Origin: Zopfochytrium polystomum
Lineage: Eukaryota; Chytridiomycota; Chytridiomycetes; Chytridiales; Chytridiaceae
Assembly (NCBI GenBank): GCA_025765615.1
Contig: JAIVFJ010000403.1
Location: 1-47,399, forward strand
DNA length: 47,399 nucleotides
Reading direction: 5' to 3'
In this document: positions 24,626 through 36,300 of the stretch, piece after piece
Numbering within the stretch: position 1 is the first letter of the stretch
How the letters are laid out: every line of letters starts with the position of its first letter
The notes under the pieces: generated by a model
What the model was told of the DNA's origin: nothing
The model's database searches: none
Seen by the model: the letters and a program-made list of their open reading frames with translations, nothing else
Position numbers and translations under genes: made by a program

Positions 24626-25804
24626 TCTGACCCCCAGAGTGGTGCACGAGAGGGTTTCCCATAACCTGCAAGGCGTCTGCTTCTCGCAATGGTCAACTGA
24701 ACTACGTCATGGTCTTGGTGAAGCACAAAATGTTAGCTACGTGATAAGAGAAGCCACTATCCCTCGTCCCTCGCTGCCTTTCGAAAAGAATTGAAGTAAC
24801 CAATCCCTTTTTTTTTTTACTTCACAGTACTTTGTATCGCGAAAGATAGCAAATTGCAGCATTCCGGCGTACCGCAAGGCTGTTTCCCCAGCAACGAACA
24901 AGTGCCCGCAATCTCTCTTCCATATCAGCCGCCGTCCGTCGACTTCGCTTTAAGCTGCCTTCAGGGCGAAAGCATGCAACTACACCAGCAGGTAATGACG
25001 ACCCTGTAAGTCCGTAGTGCATGGGGTGGGTTTGCCAAGGTGATACCTGGACATAGTCTATAACAGTTCACCATTGATGGCGCTTTCTCTTCCCGTCAGC
25101 CCTTCAGGGCCGTAACAATATAAAAATAAAAAATAAAAAAAACACCAGCAGGTAATGCCACAGCTGGCACATCTAGGAGACCGCGCCAAAGCGCATGCCA
25201 ACCAACTGGCAACACTGCAAGATGATCGAGTCTCTGACCACATTGGTTCATCAGTGGTGGGTGACAAAAGGGTTTTCAGCAACGCGAGAGACAACGAATG
25301 TCTTCCAAAATGTTTCAGCAGCTATCAGTGATCTCTCACCTGCTTCAATACTGGGTAGTGAAGAAGCCTCAGATGACAGCCCCCATTTCAGCTGCGCAAG
25401 CCACCACTGAGGACCCTCGCAGTGAAGCACTGTAATCTGAATCAGCCGCCGAAACGGGACCGTCAGGAGAGAGACGCAGTCAGGGTGGGACGATCCAAGG
25501 AGCTAGTTCAAACGTCGCAATTAATAGGAACAGTGACCAGGTTGCTTTCAAGAATCGAACTTGTTGGGTTTGTGGAATTCTAACTCTCTGGAACGGCGAA
25601 ACTTCAAGTAGCCGATGAATCGCTTCAGGAGCTAACGGGCTCCGAAGAGGAACTTGCCAAGATCATGGAGACACCACCGCACGAGCGGCGATGTTTCCTC
25701 GAAAGGAGCCGGAAGTTGAAGATAACAGCCCTGTCGAGGTGTTCGTTTCGCCTCCGTCAAAGTAAACTGCCGCGGTCACGGCAACTGAAACTACGCAAGC
25801 GGAA

Positions 25805-26137
25805 GTGAAGGTCGATAAGGTCAACGAGGCCCCTCTCCCTGACCCTCCAGTTGCTCCTTCATCCTTTCGACCGAACTTATCCGGATTCGTACTGCGTCCT
25901 TCCCTGGTCCTCCACGGCGCCGAGGAAAACAATTTAACCCCTACAGTTCAGTTCTTATACACCATGGCTTTGGCCATCCCGCGAGCAAGTGGCGACCGCG
26001 CAGAAGAAATTGTTGAGCTCTTCTCCAATTTGCCACGGAAGTCGATCTTGCGCCCTTCCGACGCCAATAACGAGGAGGCAGATGAGTGGGATGATGTGTG
26101 GATATTCCTCGAGGCTGCTTTACTCAAGACCGCGTAA
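25805..26137 (+). CDS. Possible fragment of an unrecognised protein gene
   Basis: An open stretch of about 110 codons ending in an acidic segment (NNEEADEWDDVWIFLEAALL). The same frame extends upstream to about 25690 (PRKEPEVEDNSPVEVFV) across a single stop at 25763-25765. That stop could be removed by a 36-nt intron starting at GTAAAC or could mark a pseudogene. Composition (Pro/Glu/Asp-rich, then helical) looks protein-like, but no family is recognised. Upstream pieces at 25200-25430 look like coil fragments in other frames. Confidence 0.25.
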   Translation: MKVDKVNEAPLPDPPVAPSSFRPNLSGFVLRPSLVLHGAEENNLTPTVQFLYTMALAIPRASGDRAEEIVELFSNLPRKSILRPSDANNEEADEWDDVWIFLEAALLKTA

Positions 26138-27426
26138 AGAAGTACGGCGGATACTTTAAGGGGAAGAGCGCGTGCATTGTTAGTATTTGCTTCCCTTCGT
26201 TCGAAGTGGTTGTTTCAAAGACTCCTAATGTTTTGAATCAAGCTCGTAATTATTAATTCCTTAGGATAGTATTGTGAGATAATGTTTGATGGAGGTTTCA
26301 TTTACAGCAATTCAGAAAGCAACTCAACAGCAAATCGCATTGCTGTACTGGCATGATATTCAATAACTCGGAGCTGCAACTTCCTCTCTTCTGCCTTAAT
26401 GAAAAATATAGATGACCATGTTTGCAAGCCTTGTCATGCAGTGGTATTCCTCAAGCAGGTGGACGGTCGAAATCCCTCAACGTCTCGTGGGCAGAGCCCT
26501 TTCTTTGATTGTGCGTGAGGTAACACAAACATTGGCATCGGGATAAGTCCCACCACTCAGTTTGGTCGATGTGGCTTGCAGGACGAGAAATATCGGCATT
26601 TCACTCATTAGGTTCATGCAGCGAGAACCAGAATTCGAAAGCTGCACGAAGGAGAAGGAGAAAGGCACTGTACACGGGACGCGCCTGCCGATCATGTTTA
26701 TTCGTGACGGGACAAAGTTTTCGAAGGAATCACAGCACTCTGTGTGGCTGCTGCAAGTGATAGGGTTGAAGGAGGGAGAACATTGATGGGGCAGGGTACA
26801 AGCGGCTTTTAAGAAGGGAAAGGGGATCTGTTGAGCATCGGGAATTGTCACGGGGCGGAGAGTGTAGGGAGGTTTTAGGAAAGGGGCAAGGCGGCTGACT
26901 GCTTTCAAGGGATACGTTTACGCGGTGCGAAAGATGTGGGACAGGGAATTCTGCAGATGTTTTCAGGTTCAGAGGGGAAAGTCAGACAGTGGGGGGAGTG
27001 GGGGAAGTCGGGTAGTATTGATGCCATATCCTCATCAAGGTGAGGTGAGAGAATCCATTCGTGGATTGGTGCAGCGTTGTCAGGAGGTGGATAAGGGTTA
27101 GGGGGGAGTGTAGTCTTGAAAGCAGATTGATGAGGGAAACTGAACCAAGTTTCCTTCAGAAAGAGGGAGTATTCGAGGCGGATTCTTTGGAGGAGCAAGC
27201 GGGTGCAAGTGAGTAGTGATGGTAATGTTGGCGAGGCGGCAGTTGGGGAAGGAGGCGAATTTAAGGTCACGTCAACAAAAGATGCACAACTTCAAACGAA
27301 AAGAAATGGAGCACACCCGCTCGGATTAAGGGCAACACGATTTGCTGTTTGGCAGGAGCGGGAATAGCGAGAGCTATGGCAATCAAGGAAACCACAATAA
27401 ATCAGTCGCAGCTGACACGCCGCTGA

Positions 27427-28970
27427 CTAGTAATCGTCGCCCTCTTCGGCGGCAGCAACACGCCTTTGACGTTCCCACTCCAACTGGCTGTGTAGCATCT
27501 CCAGAGCCTTGGCGTTCGCAGCAGCTGTGCCAGTGATGGTGATAGTGCGTTCAGCGTTAGCGCCATCGGCGGAGATGTCTGACACACGCAGCTTGGCGTT
27601 GGATTGCCGTCGAATGGCATTAATGAATGTTCCCCCCTTGCCGATCACACAACCAACCATATCTGCAGGAATTGTGAGAGTCTGCGTATGTTCGCCAGAG
27701 GCGGCCACAGCGGGGGCGGAGGTGGTGCTGCCGTGGAAGGAACTGCTTGGGCGGCGGTTAGCGGAGGAAGAAGAACTGCTGTAAGTATACACGTAGTTGA
27801 TGTTGTTCGTTGTAGAGAATGCACTGTATGGGCTTGACTTGTTCCCATGACCATTGCTGTGCTCTCCACCGTGACTACTCCGACGGTTGCGCCTTTCGAC
27901 AAAGTTGCCGTCGGTTGGAGACCTATTCTCGTATTCACGAGATTCTCTCGATGGCGGCGCATCGTCAAATCGGCCTGTGCGAGGGAAAGATCCATATGCG
28001 GAGGAGCTGTTGAGTCGCGTTTGAGGATTGTAGAGGATAGTTCCAACCGCGCGTTCGATGTCATGAAGTATGCATTCCGCGATGTTGAAGACTGCGATTT
28101 TAATGGATTCAACAAGGCCAAAGACCTCTATTATGCGTTCGGTGGACTGAGGAAGCATGTCCTTTGAGATGACGAGTTTGGCGCCCGATTCTTCCTGAAT
28201 CTCCTTAATTTTGGCCCCACCTTTGCCGATGATCGAGCCCATCAGCTGATGAGAAACAAGAAGACGTATGGTAGTGCAATCGGCATACACTGGTGGTTGA
28301 GGGTTGGAAATCGGGCTGTCCAGAAGATGCTTCGCGATAAGCGAAAACGCCTAGGAATTGAGGAGAAGAGACCGGCAGGAGAGGTTAACAACTGCGCGAT
28401 ATTGGTGCTACAGGTTACCTTCGCAACACCCAAAGTGGTTCCTGAAATGGTCAAGATCCGTTCCGAGACTCCGGTCAGTACTTTGCTTACTCCGGCTTTA
28501 ACGTTGGTCTCGGTGCGAATGTCCGCAACGTTTTTGCCACCCTTGCCGATGATAACACCAGCTTCTTTGGTCGTAACCAGAGCTCGCAGCGTCACATTAT
28601 CTGGTGGGGGTTTGGAGTCCGTGGAGGTTGGGGCAACCGTCGTTTTGGCGGGAGACTTCACTTCAGTTGAGGTTGGTGTGGGTTTCAAGTCCGACTGATC
28701 CACGTTGTCCTCCTCCTCCTCTTCAAGCTCCTCATCGTCATCTTCTTCGTCTTCATTGGCCACATCGGGGTCTGGCTGAGCAGGTTGGAGGGAGGAGGCA
28801 GACTTGGCTGGAGGTTGCACAGCTGACGAGAAAAGGAGGGATGTCGGGGCAACGGAGTAGGAGTTGTGCGGTTGGGGTGGTGGGGTTTCAGGATTGAGAG
28901 TAAGCCCAGTGAGGCGGGCGAGATGGTCTGTCGCGAAGGAGTACGCTGAAGATGAGTCCGCGGGCCCCAT
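27427..28970 (-). CDS. Triple KH-domain RNA-binding protein (PCBP/Rnc1/Hek2-like)
   Basis: Poly(C)-binding-type post-transcriptional regulator; fungal relatives (S. pombe Rnc1, yeast Hek2/Pbp2) control mRNA stability, localisation and translation. Exons 28970-28419 and 28350-27427 give 491 residues with a 68-nt intron inside KH1. KH1 spans about residues 125-195 (GVIIGKGGKNV), KH2 210-283 (GSIIGKGGAKI), KH3 404-475 (GCVIGKGGTFI); each keeps an intact GXXG RNA-binding loop. An acidic run rich in D and E (about residues 75-95) precedes KH1. A Ser/Arg/Asn-rich linker separates KH2 from KH3, the spacing typical of PCBP proteins. The stop at 27427 closes the frame cleanly. Start at 28970 is the first ATG of the open exon. 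It is divergent from the HSF gene. Confidence 0.93.
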
Positions 28971-29362
28971 AGTTCAACCAGGCACGTGGATCTGGGGAGA
29001 GAGCTGCAAGGTGTCGACTTGTCAAGATGTCCTTGGAAGGAGGAGCGAACCTCGCTGGGGAGACGACGAGGAGGGACAGGCTACTACGACAAGCGGAGAC
29101 GGACGGCACGGGACTCCAAATGGATCGGGTGGTCGACTATGCTTGGGCGGGCAGACGGGCGGGCGGGCGGGCGGGCGGCGGGTTGAAACGGCTGGGTGGC
29201 TGGTGGTGGGATGGGAGGTTGCACTCGGAAAATTCTCTTTCCCTCTTTTCGATCCCCTCCACAGCGACGATAAACAAAAATTTTAAGCACTAACTTGTCT
29301 GGGGGTGGTCGTTCTGGCTGGCTCGTGACATCACGAAATCACGTGTTTCGTTGGCAGCAGGA
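28971..29362. promoter_or_regulatory. Shared divergent promoter of KH protein and HSF
   Basis: Only 392 bases separate the two start codons, which point away from each other, so both core promoters must lie here. It contains a GGGC repeat (about 29150-29179) and a GAAAATTC palindrome at 29228-29235 that fits two inverted heat shock element units (GAANNTTC). A third unit is not evident. Confidence 0.5.
29149..29180. repeat. (GGGC)n tandem repeat
   Basis: About six imperfect GGGC units in the KH/HSF promoter. The G-runs are spaced closely enough to be a G-quadruplex candidate. Confidence 0.7.
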
Positions 29363-31627
29363 ATGGATCCCACCTCGCCCAAGCCAGCCGATCGCCCCCA
29401 AGAACGAGCGACACCGCCGACGACGATGACAACTGCAACAGCCGCCCAACAACCAAGCATACTTCAGCAACTCGGAGCCGCTGCCGCGATTGCGGCTGCT
29501 AACCTCTCCATATCACCTCCTCGTCCATCGTCTTCTGCTGCAGCCAAGCGCAAACGTTCGCTCGCCAGTGCAACCGCCGCGGCCTCCCCTGCGCCAGTAT
29601 CATCCGCAACAACATCCGCACCACGATTGACTACTCCCCAAACGACCATCCCCATCATCTCTTCACCTTCACCGTCGGTGCTTTCGTTGGATAATTCAGC
29701 TGAGACTCCGGCAGCAATGATTGTTCCTTTCAGCGACTCCGGCAGAGCCAACAGCGGATCGATGGGGAGCCCCAGTCTTGCTGCAGCAATCAACAACGTA
29801 CCTGAGAAAAAAGTGACCTCAACAGCAAAGAAGGCTGTGCCGGCGTTTCTGAGTAAACTTTACACGTGAGTTCACTTATGCACGACACATAGCTTTCTTT
29901 AACGCAGCGGCAGTATGGTTACTGAAGGCTCCTCCAATCTTATTCGGTGGTCCGACGACGGTCAGTCATTCATTGTGGAGGACCACGAAGGCTTTGCACG
30001 GGAGGTGCTTCCACGCTATTTCAAGCACAACAACTTCTCGTCCTTTGTCCGACAGCTGAATATGTACGGGTTCCACAAAGTACCGCATCTCCAGGCAGGC
30101 TCACTAGTTCTAGATGTGGAACCGGAGCACCTAGAATTCGCGAACCCGCATTTCCAGCGAAACCAACCAGATCTTCTCGCACTTGTAACTCGAAAGAAAG
30201 GCTCTCTTGTTGACCGTGGGGAGGAGGGCCAAGTCGACGCAACAGCGTTGCTTCACGAAATTGCAGCGATCAAGCGGCATCAATTGGCCATCAGTGCCGA
30301 CATGAAGAGCATACAGCGCGAGAATCAAGTTCTATGGGCAGAATCAATGGCGATCAGAGAGCAGCATAGGAGACAGCAGCAAACAATCGACAAGATTTTA
30401 CGGTTTTTGGCCTCCGTTTTCTCCTCTCGAAAACGAGGAGGACCTATTTTGCAAACACCGAGTCCAAAACGGAAAAAGTCGAACTTGCTGCTGAGAGAGT
30501 CAGGGGAAACTCCAGAATTGGAAGACGATTACGTCCGGCACCTTTCGTCGCCAAAAGCTGTGGAATTAGTGGACGTGGATGAAGAAGGCCCTATCCATAT
30601 CTCCTCGCTCCAATCAGACGCGAACTTGGACCTCTCGTCGTCATCCACGGTCTTGGCCGATGGCAGTGGTCTTTGGGACACGAGCTTTTTGGGGGACAGT
30701 GAAGTGCACAATGGTGAGACATCAAACACTTTGCACCTGCCTGTTGCTTAATTTTTCTCTCCAGACGCGAGCTCCCAAATCTTTGACTTGATCTCAAACT
30801 CACTAGCGGCAGCAGGAGCACAAGCTGGTCCAGCTGGATCGGCTGGCGTTGCCAGGAGCACCGCAGAACGATTCGCCCTGATCAACCAAGCGACGAAGTC
30901 TCTGCAAGAAGACATGGAGCTTTTGGACGAACGTCTCGATTTGTCGGCGGCCCTTCTCGGGGTTGATCCATCGATGTTTTCCCTCGATTCCGATGGTTTT
31001 CTTTTCCACCCTGACCAGAGATACATGCTCGACAACACGGCATCCGCAAATCCCTCGGAGGGCATGTCGGCACCGATTCCGCCTTCGCGGCCCCCTTTGA
31101 GTCGACCGAGTGCAAAAGCTGCTCCCATGGCACTCCCGTCACTGGCTGAATCTAAGTCGGTGTCTGTGCCGGACATCAGCAACGCAGCAAACCTCAACCT
31201 TCCAGACATTGCAGCGATCCTGAACAACCTCACTCAGCCACTGCCGCCAGCAGACCAAGAATCTCTCCTCGCCTTACTCAAGCAGCACATTTCTCAACCG
31301 GGAAATGGACCTTCGCAGTCGTCGTCATCGGCGGCGTTAAGTGGGTTGACTCGAGATAGAGGCAACAACCAGTCCGTGAATGCGCCGTCAGTGGACGCGT
31401 TCCGGAGGCTCTTGACAGGCACTGCACCTGCGGCCAAGACGCCTTCTCTGGCAGAGACTGCGGAAATGGCCGGCCTGTCAAGCATCACGGAGATTGCACC
31501 ATTGAACCGTGGAGCCTTGCCGTCGGCCGCGAACACCGATGACGACGATGACGACATAATGAAGCTGGTAATGGAAGACGGAGACTCGCTCGCGGATTTG
31601 GGGTTACTCGAAGGGCTTGAAAATTGA
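29363..31627 (+). CDS. Heat shock transcription factor (HSF family)
   Basis: Nuclear trimeric activator that binds heat shock elements. Exons 29363-29865, 29908-30713 and 30765-31627 give 723 residues without a frame break. The first about 158 residues are Ser/Thr/Pro/Ala-rich. The winged-helix DNA-binding domain is at about 159-262 (PAFLSKLYT, then the recognition helix [15 protein letters not shown], then [13 protein letters not shown]), split by an intron after KLYT. A heptad region at about 275-340 ([20 protein letters not shown]) is the HR-A/B trimerisation coiled coil. The C-terminal half is disordered, with an acidic end containing six consecutive Asp and [20 protein letters not shown], which looks like an acidic activation domain. 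Start at 29363 is the first ATG. Skn7/Prr1-type HSF-like regulators are excluded because no receiver domain is present. Confidence 0.94.
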
Positions 31628-31863
31628 TCCCGCTTGTATGATTGTTGAATCTTGTGACATGCGCTAAACCCTCCTCGCGCAAACGTCGCGAAATTAGCAA
31701 AGTGAACACGAGGGTCTCCCTAAGCGCATCTCTTTTTTGGATGAAGCACCATTTCACTGTGTCAACTAAAAGACGCGGAGCGACTTACGCAACTGCCACA
31801 GCGTTTGCTCGAAGGTCAAAACGCGCGATCCTCACACCCGCACCAAAAAACCAGCCGCCGCAA

Positions 31864-31882
31864 CTCTCTCTCTCTCTCTCTC
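31864..31882. repeat. Short (CT)n repeat between convergent genes
   Basis: About nine CT units directly abut the stop codon of the C2-domain gene on its 3' side. Confidence 0.8.
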
Positions 31883-32512
31883 TTAAGACTTGACGGAGAC
31901 GGCAACGTCCAGGAAGCCGTTCGGGGTCATGTCCAGCGCGCTAGCGAAAAGCGTCAGCGCGTGCGCCTCGGTGTGGCCGGGGTGCAAGTGGCTGAAATCC
32001 AGCTTCGCGTATCCGATGCCCTTGTGAATGTTCAGGATTCCTTGGTCGTAGACGTGGAAGTGGATCACGCGCTCGTTCGGCTCGTAGTTGCTGTGTGGAG
32101 ATTCTTGATGGAGTTGGGAGGAGGCACATGCCTGGTTAGATTGATTTGGATGGCGGGAGTCGGTTTTACATCGTGAATTTCTCGTTCCAGATGGGCACGG
32201 CCGACTGGATGACGGACGTCTTTTGCTTGGTGTGCTCCGCAACGTAGAACTCGACGCACGCGTCGTTCTGGCCTGCGTTGTGTTGAAAGGGTTGGAGTGG
32301 GCATGACTGTGGGTCAGGGACGGCATTGGAGGGCCGCATGGCGGGTGTGATGGGGATGCAACAAGTAGGGTTTGGGGGGCAACGGAGGGTTTCGCAGAAA
32401 CAGATGGATTGACGAAGGGAGGGAGGGAGGTGATGGGTCCTTCCACTTCACTGAAGAGATCCTTCTTGTTTAAGTTCCTCGCGTAGATGACAGTAAGCTC
32501 GATGACGCCCAT
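31883..32512 (-). CDS. Small single C2-domain protein
   Basis: A 123-residue protein that is essentially one C2 domain, a fold that binds phospholipid membranes, often with Ca2+. Exons 32512-32452, 32272-32170 and 32090-31883; the first intron (179 nt) is among the longest in the window. Visible landmarks: opening strand GVIELTVIYARNL, KKDLF, central strands ACVEFYVAEHTKQKT and VIQSAVPIWNEKFT, and YEPNERVIHFHVYD. Loop 1 has KKD where Ca2+ binders usually have several Asp, and the PIWNEKF strand is canonical, so Ca2+ dependence is doubtful. Phases close exactly over the three exons. No enzymatic partner domain is present, so it is probably an adaptor at membranes. It converges with HSF. Confidence 0.85.
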   Translation of the reverse strand: MGVIELTVIYARNLNKKDLFSEVEGPITSLPPFVNPSVSAKPSVAPQTLLVASPSHPPCGPPMPSLTHSHAHSNPFNTTQARTTRASSSTLRSTPSKRRPSSSRPCPSGTRNSRCKTDSRHPNQSNQACASSQLHQESPHSNYEPNERVIHFHVYDQGILNIHKGIGYAKLDFSHLHPGHTEAHALTLFASALDMTPNGFLDVAVSVKS

Positions 32513-33305
32513 GACTGAATGGTTTGCTGGCTGACCGGACTGGCTTCTTGTGGTTTTCTTTTGGTTGGGCCGCCGAATGGGTGGCGTCGCAAGGGATTGC
32601 TCTGATTGGTGGTGGTGGGTGGTGGCTTCTACCCTCGTCGCACTGAATCGAAAAACAATGCAGAACACGTCAGTCAAACATCATGCATGTAGGGCGCACC
32701 CGCAAACGTATTCAAACATATGTACAATAAATCGCAGTCGCCAAAACTCAATATCAATACGGCTTCTTTTACATTACGTCGATGAGGCTTTAAACAGGTG
32801 AAACCGCCTGTACTTCCCGAACTGTCCTTCCAAGTTATGAATACCACATTCTTTCTTGGTCTGTTCAGGAGATAATAACTTCATCTTTATTCCTGAAACT
32901 TTGTCGATTTTTCCTACCGGGCAGGTAGAGAAAGTAACGAATGAAATTTGCGTGGAGGATCGTCCCTTGAAGTAAATGAGCGACTAGTAGTGGGAAGCTG
33001 AGCTTTTTTCTGCTTTATCCCTCGGTAACATTCGAAAACAAAGAGGCATGTCCGCTCATCATAGAGTGGGTTTTTGCGGTGCGCGTTTCACTTTACAATT
33101 TGCTAACCAGAACGCATGTTGTTTTGGGAGGGTCGCAACAGTGTGCAGGGGGAAAACAAGCAAGGCTACAAAACATGTTGACATTTTACAAGCTGGCCTT
33201 CTCACCAGGCAGAAGGTTTGGACGGTAAAAAGAGGCCAAAGCCGGAAAGGGGGGATGGGGGAATCGTAATTCAAACAAGCTTCAGAATACAACCCGGAGT
33301 GGGGA
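32513..33305. other. Intergenic, 0.8 kb, no gene seen
   Basis: This lies between the C2 gene promoter and the 3' end of the Zn2Cys6 regulator. Frames in it (longest 84 codons) have no motif. Confidence 0.55.
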
Positions 33306-36300
33306 TTAGACAAAGTGAAAAGTGCCCCTCACACACAGGGGATCCCCGTCGACTTCGCTTCGCATGACAGTAAACGAGAGCACGCACTCCATTCGCTCGC
33401 CGAGGCGCCGCCGCCTCCTTCCTGCAGCCGGTGCCCCACGAGCAACGGCGCCGTTCTCGTGACGGCCTCGATCGCGCCACGACCCGTCCGGGTTGACGCC
33501 AAAGTCTTCGTCCTCGTCGTCGATGCGGTCAAACAGCGCCGCGTCGGTGTCGTAGCCGCTGCCAGGACCGTCGTCCGCGTACGAACAAGGGATTCCGCAC
33601 GTCGGGCAGCTGGTTTGGCGACTGAACCGTGTTGGGTTGGTGGGGACGTCTGCGGCGGAGCCCCAACCCCACCACGGGATGCGGAGCACGCACCGACGCA
33701 TAATGGTATCGCACCTTCTGTCGTTGCTGCTGTCGCTGGCTCCGCGTTGGTGAGGCTGTGGTGATTGGGCGTGGGAGGCATGGGAGAGGGGTATCGCCGA
33801 AGAAGTTGATTGAGGGAAGGCAGCAGCGAGGAAGAGGGACCAGTAGGCCGTTGCCGAGTCTTCAGTCATCAACTCATACACAGTCACGGCTCTAGGCTCC
33901 TCCATGCAGCTCCTGCTTTCAATTGCGCAGTCACACTCACTCACTCCGGTGGCTGATTGGCCGTTTCCTTGAGGTCGTGACTGATGCGCAACACCGTGCG
34001 TACCACTAAACCTTTCGTTTTGGAAGTGACCCGCATCGCGGCCTCCATATGAACACTTGCAGTGATAGCCTTTTCTGCTCGGGTTGAGGGCTTCCCAGGG
34101 CAAGCCAAGTACCTCGGCCAAGGAAGCTGAGCCCGAGAGGACCTCTCCCGTCCGTCTCCATACCGCGGTCTTTGGCATTGAATCAGGGTACTGAGAGCTG
34201 TGCGAACGAGTGCTCAGGCAGTGAACGCGATGGTAGGCAGCTCTCTCGCCTGCGACAATCGAGCTGAGCTTCGACTCCAACAGAAGCGATTTCAAGTTTG
34301 TCTTGCGAGAAGTGAAATCATGGAAGGAAAGCATTTCCATGAGAAGTCTCCGGTTTTCGATTGAAAAAGTGTTCGCTGCGTAGTCTTCGAGAAGCCCGAT
34401 TGACTGAAACACAAATCATTAGCCGACTAAGACAAAATAGGCATCATAAAGCCACTGGCTACACGGCTTACCGCAGCCTCATCGAACTGCCAGTGCTTAA
34501 ATTCGCCAGTTTTCACAACCCTCTGCCCAACCTGGTCTTGATGTGGAATCCCAGCATCTGAGCTAAGGCTTTCTCTGCTGCATACCATAGCCCGTTCGTT
34601 CGGCGTACGGATCCTCTTTCTGGTGTTGGCGCCGTCCGGATATTGTTGAGAGAGCCGGTTTCGTTCTTCACGCGTCTCCGCCGTGACGCCGTGAGACAAC
34701 GGGTTGTATGCTCCCCACCACCAAGGCTTTTCGTTTCCATCAGCATTGTATGGGTCGGGAAAACCCCGTGAGTTTGTTGAAGAGCTCTGGACGCCTTTCC
34801 ATCCATCATTTTGCGATGGCGTAAGTTCGCGACCCCATTCCTGGTTGTCTCTCGAATAATTTCGAACTGATGGGGGGCCTGCAGCAAACTTATCTGGCCA
34901 TAATTTCCGCTCAACTCCGTTGATTTGCTGCTCGGCCCCAACCCCTTTTGGAGCTTTGAAGACGCGTGCAATGTCATCGAAAAACGTGTCCGATGAGTTC
35001 AGAGACAGAGACTGTGTTTCTTGTCGCAGCGTTGTCTCAAAAACCTGAGTACGTCCTGGAGTATTGTCTGCAGAATACGGAAGTCCCACAGGAGAGCTCA
35101 AGTTTGAGAACCTGATCGAGCCGTTAGAACCACCTTCGGCGCTCGCCTGAAGAGATTGCGACGGTGACGCGTTTAGGGGTGATTTGAAGTATTGCGGGTG
35201 CGGTGGCAATGTGGAGCGGGTATTTGAACCAGGCAAGAGACCACTGAGTCGCTTGCCATGGTTCCGAAAGCCGGTAAATATTGTGGTAGGGCCGTCAGGG
35301 ATCGGTCGTCGCTGGTTGACGGAAGCACCAGACGACTGCGACGAACGAGAGCCCGATTTGATACCTTCTGATGAAGATCCCAGCTCCTGTTGCACAGCAT
35401 CCGTTACCACCAAGCCTCCTGTCCTCAGAGAACCACTTGAAGGTATGACGACAAGTTTTTCAATTCCGGACTTCGTGTTGTTGGCTGGGACTTTTCGTGG
35501 GGCATCGACGCACAAATGCGCTACACCGCGCTTGATGCAGCGCGCGCAAGGCCTCTCGTCTTCACACGAAACATGAGATTTCTGGCAGGATACGCAGGCG
35601 TTGCTGGCTTTTCGCTTTTTTGGTTGATCTGGAGTTGCCTGAATCGCACTGGCAATTTTGGAAGCCAGACTAAGGGCCGCGCTCTCGGTTGCAGCGGATG
35701 GCGTGATGGCAGGGGCAGTATTCTCACTGCTATTTGCATCGTGGTCGATCTCCTGCGGTTTGGGCGGACTCAAATCGTCCAGAGCCCCGAAGTCTGCTGA
35801 CATTGGCGTCACCGTTTCTTGGTCCATCCTTGATGGTGAAGTCGGTGGAACAACGCCCAACATTCCGAGCCAGGATGTCGTGGTTTCGTCAGCGGTTTCA
35901 GCAGTCACCATGGGTCCGGCCGATGAGTGCACAAGCGTGCTTCCATTACCGGACGAAAGCTGTTGCTGAACGACTGACAATTCAGTATCACTGTCAGGTA
36001 CTGGAGCTTCCATGAAATTTTGGTCTTGATCTGACCTCGATTGTTGGGAGGCTTCAGCTGCTGGGGCTGGCAGCGAGTTCGCAACTGACGGTGCCATAAA
36101 CTTGGCGAGCAGGCAGTCGAGATCCTCAATTGGCAGGAGGCCGTCCACTACAGCCTCGTGTTGGGACTGGGAAGCGGCTGTATGATTGATGAATTGGGGC
36201 TGCAGCACACTGGAAGACTGAAAAAAATCGACCCAGCGGCGGATGAAAATATGCGAGATGCTGCTGAGGATGTAGGAGCGGCTGGGGGAGACTCGGATGA

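Larger units (their letters stand above)
21819..27426. other. Gene-poor 5.6 kb interval with diverged repeats
   Basis: This is the longest stretch without a confident gene. Frames are short and often interrupted on both strands. It holds a diverged direct duplication (24128-24345 and 24442-24625), a 16-base exact repeat (24982-24997 and 25142-25157), a shared motif near 24057 and 25448, a tRNA-like stretch near 22200-22265, and coding-looking fragments at 25200-26140. Old transposon or duplicated-gene debris would explain this, but no transposase, reverse transcriptase or terminal repeats are recognised. Confidence 0.5.

Noticed and set aside
21819..27426. CRISPR array, rRNA genes or an autonomous transposon
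   Set aside because: No regularly spaced repeats, no rRNA-like segments and no transposase or reverse transcriptase motif in any frame.
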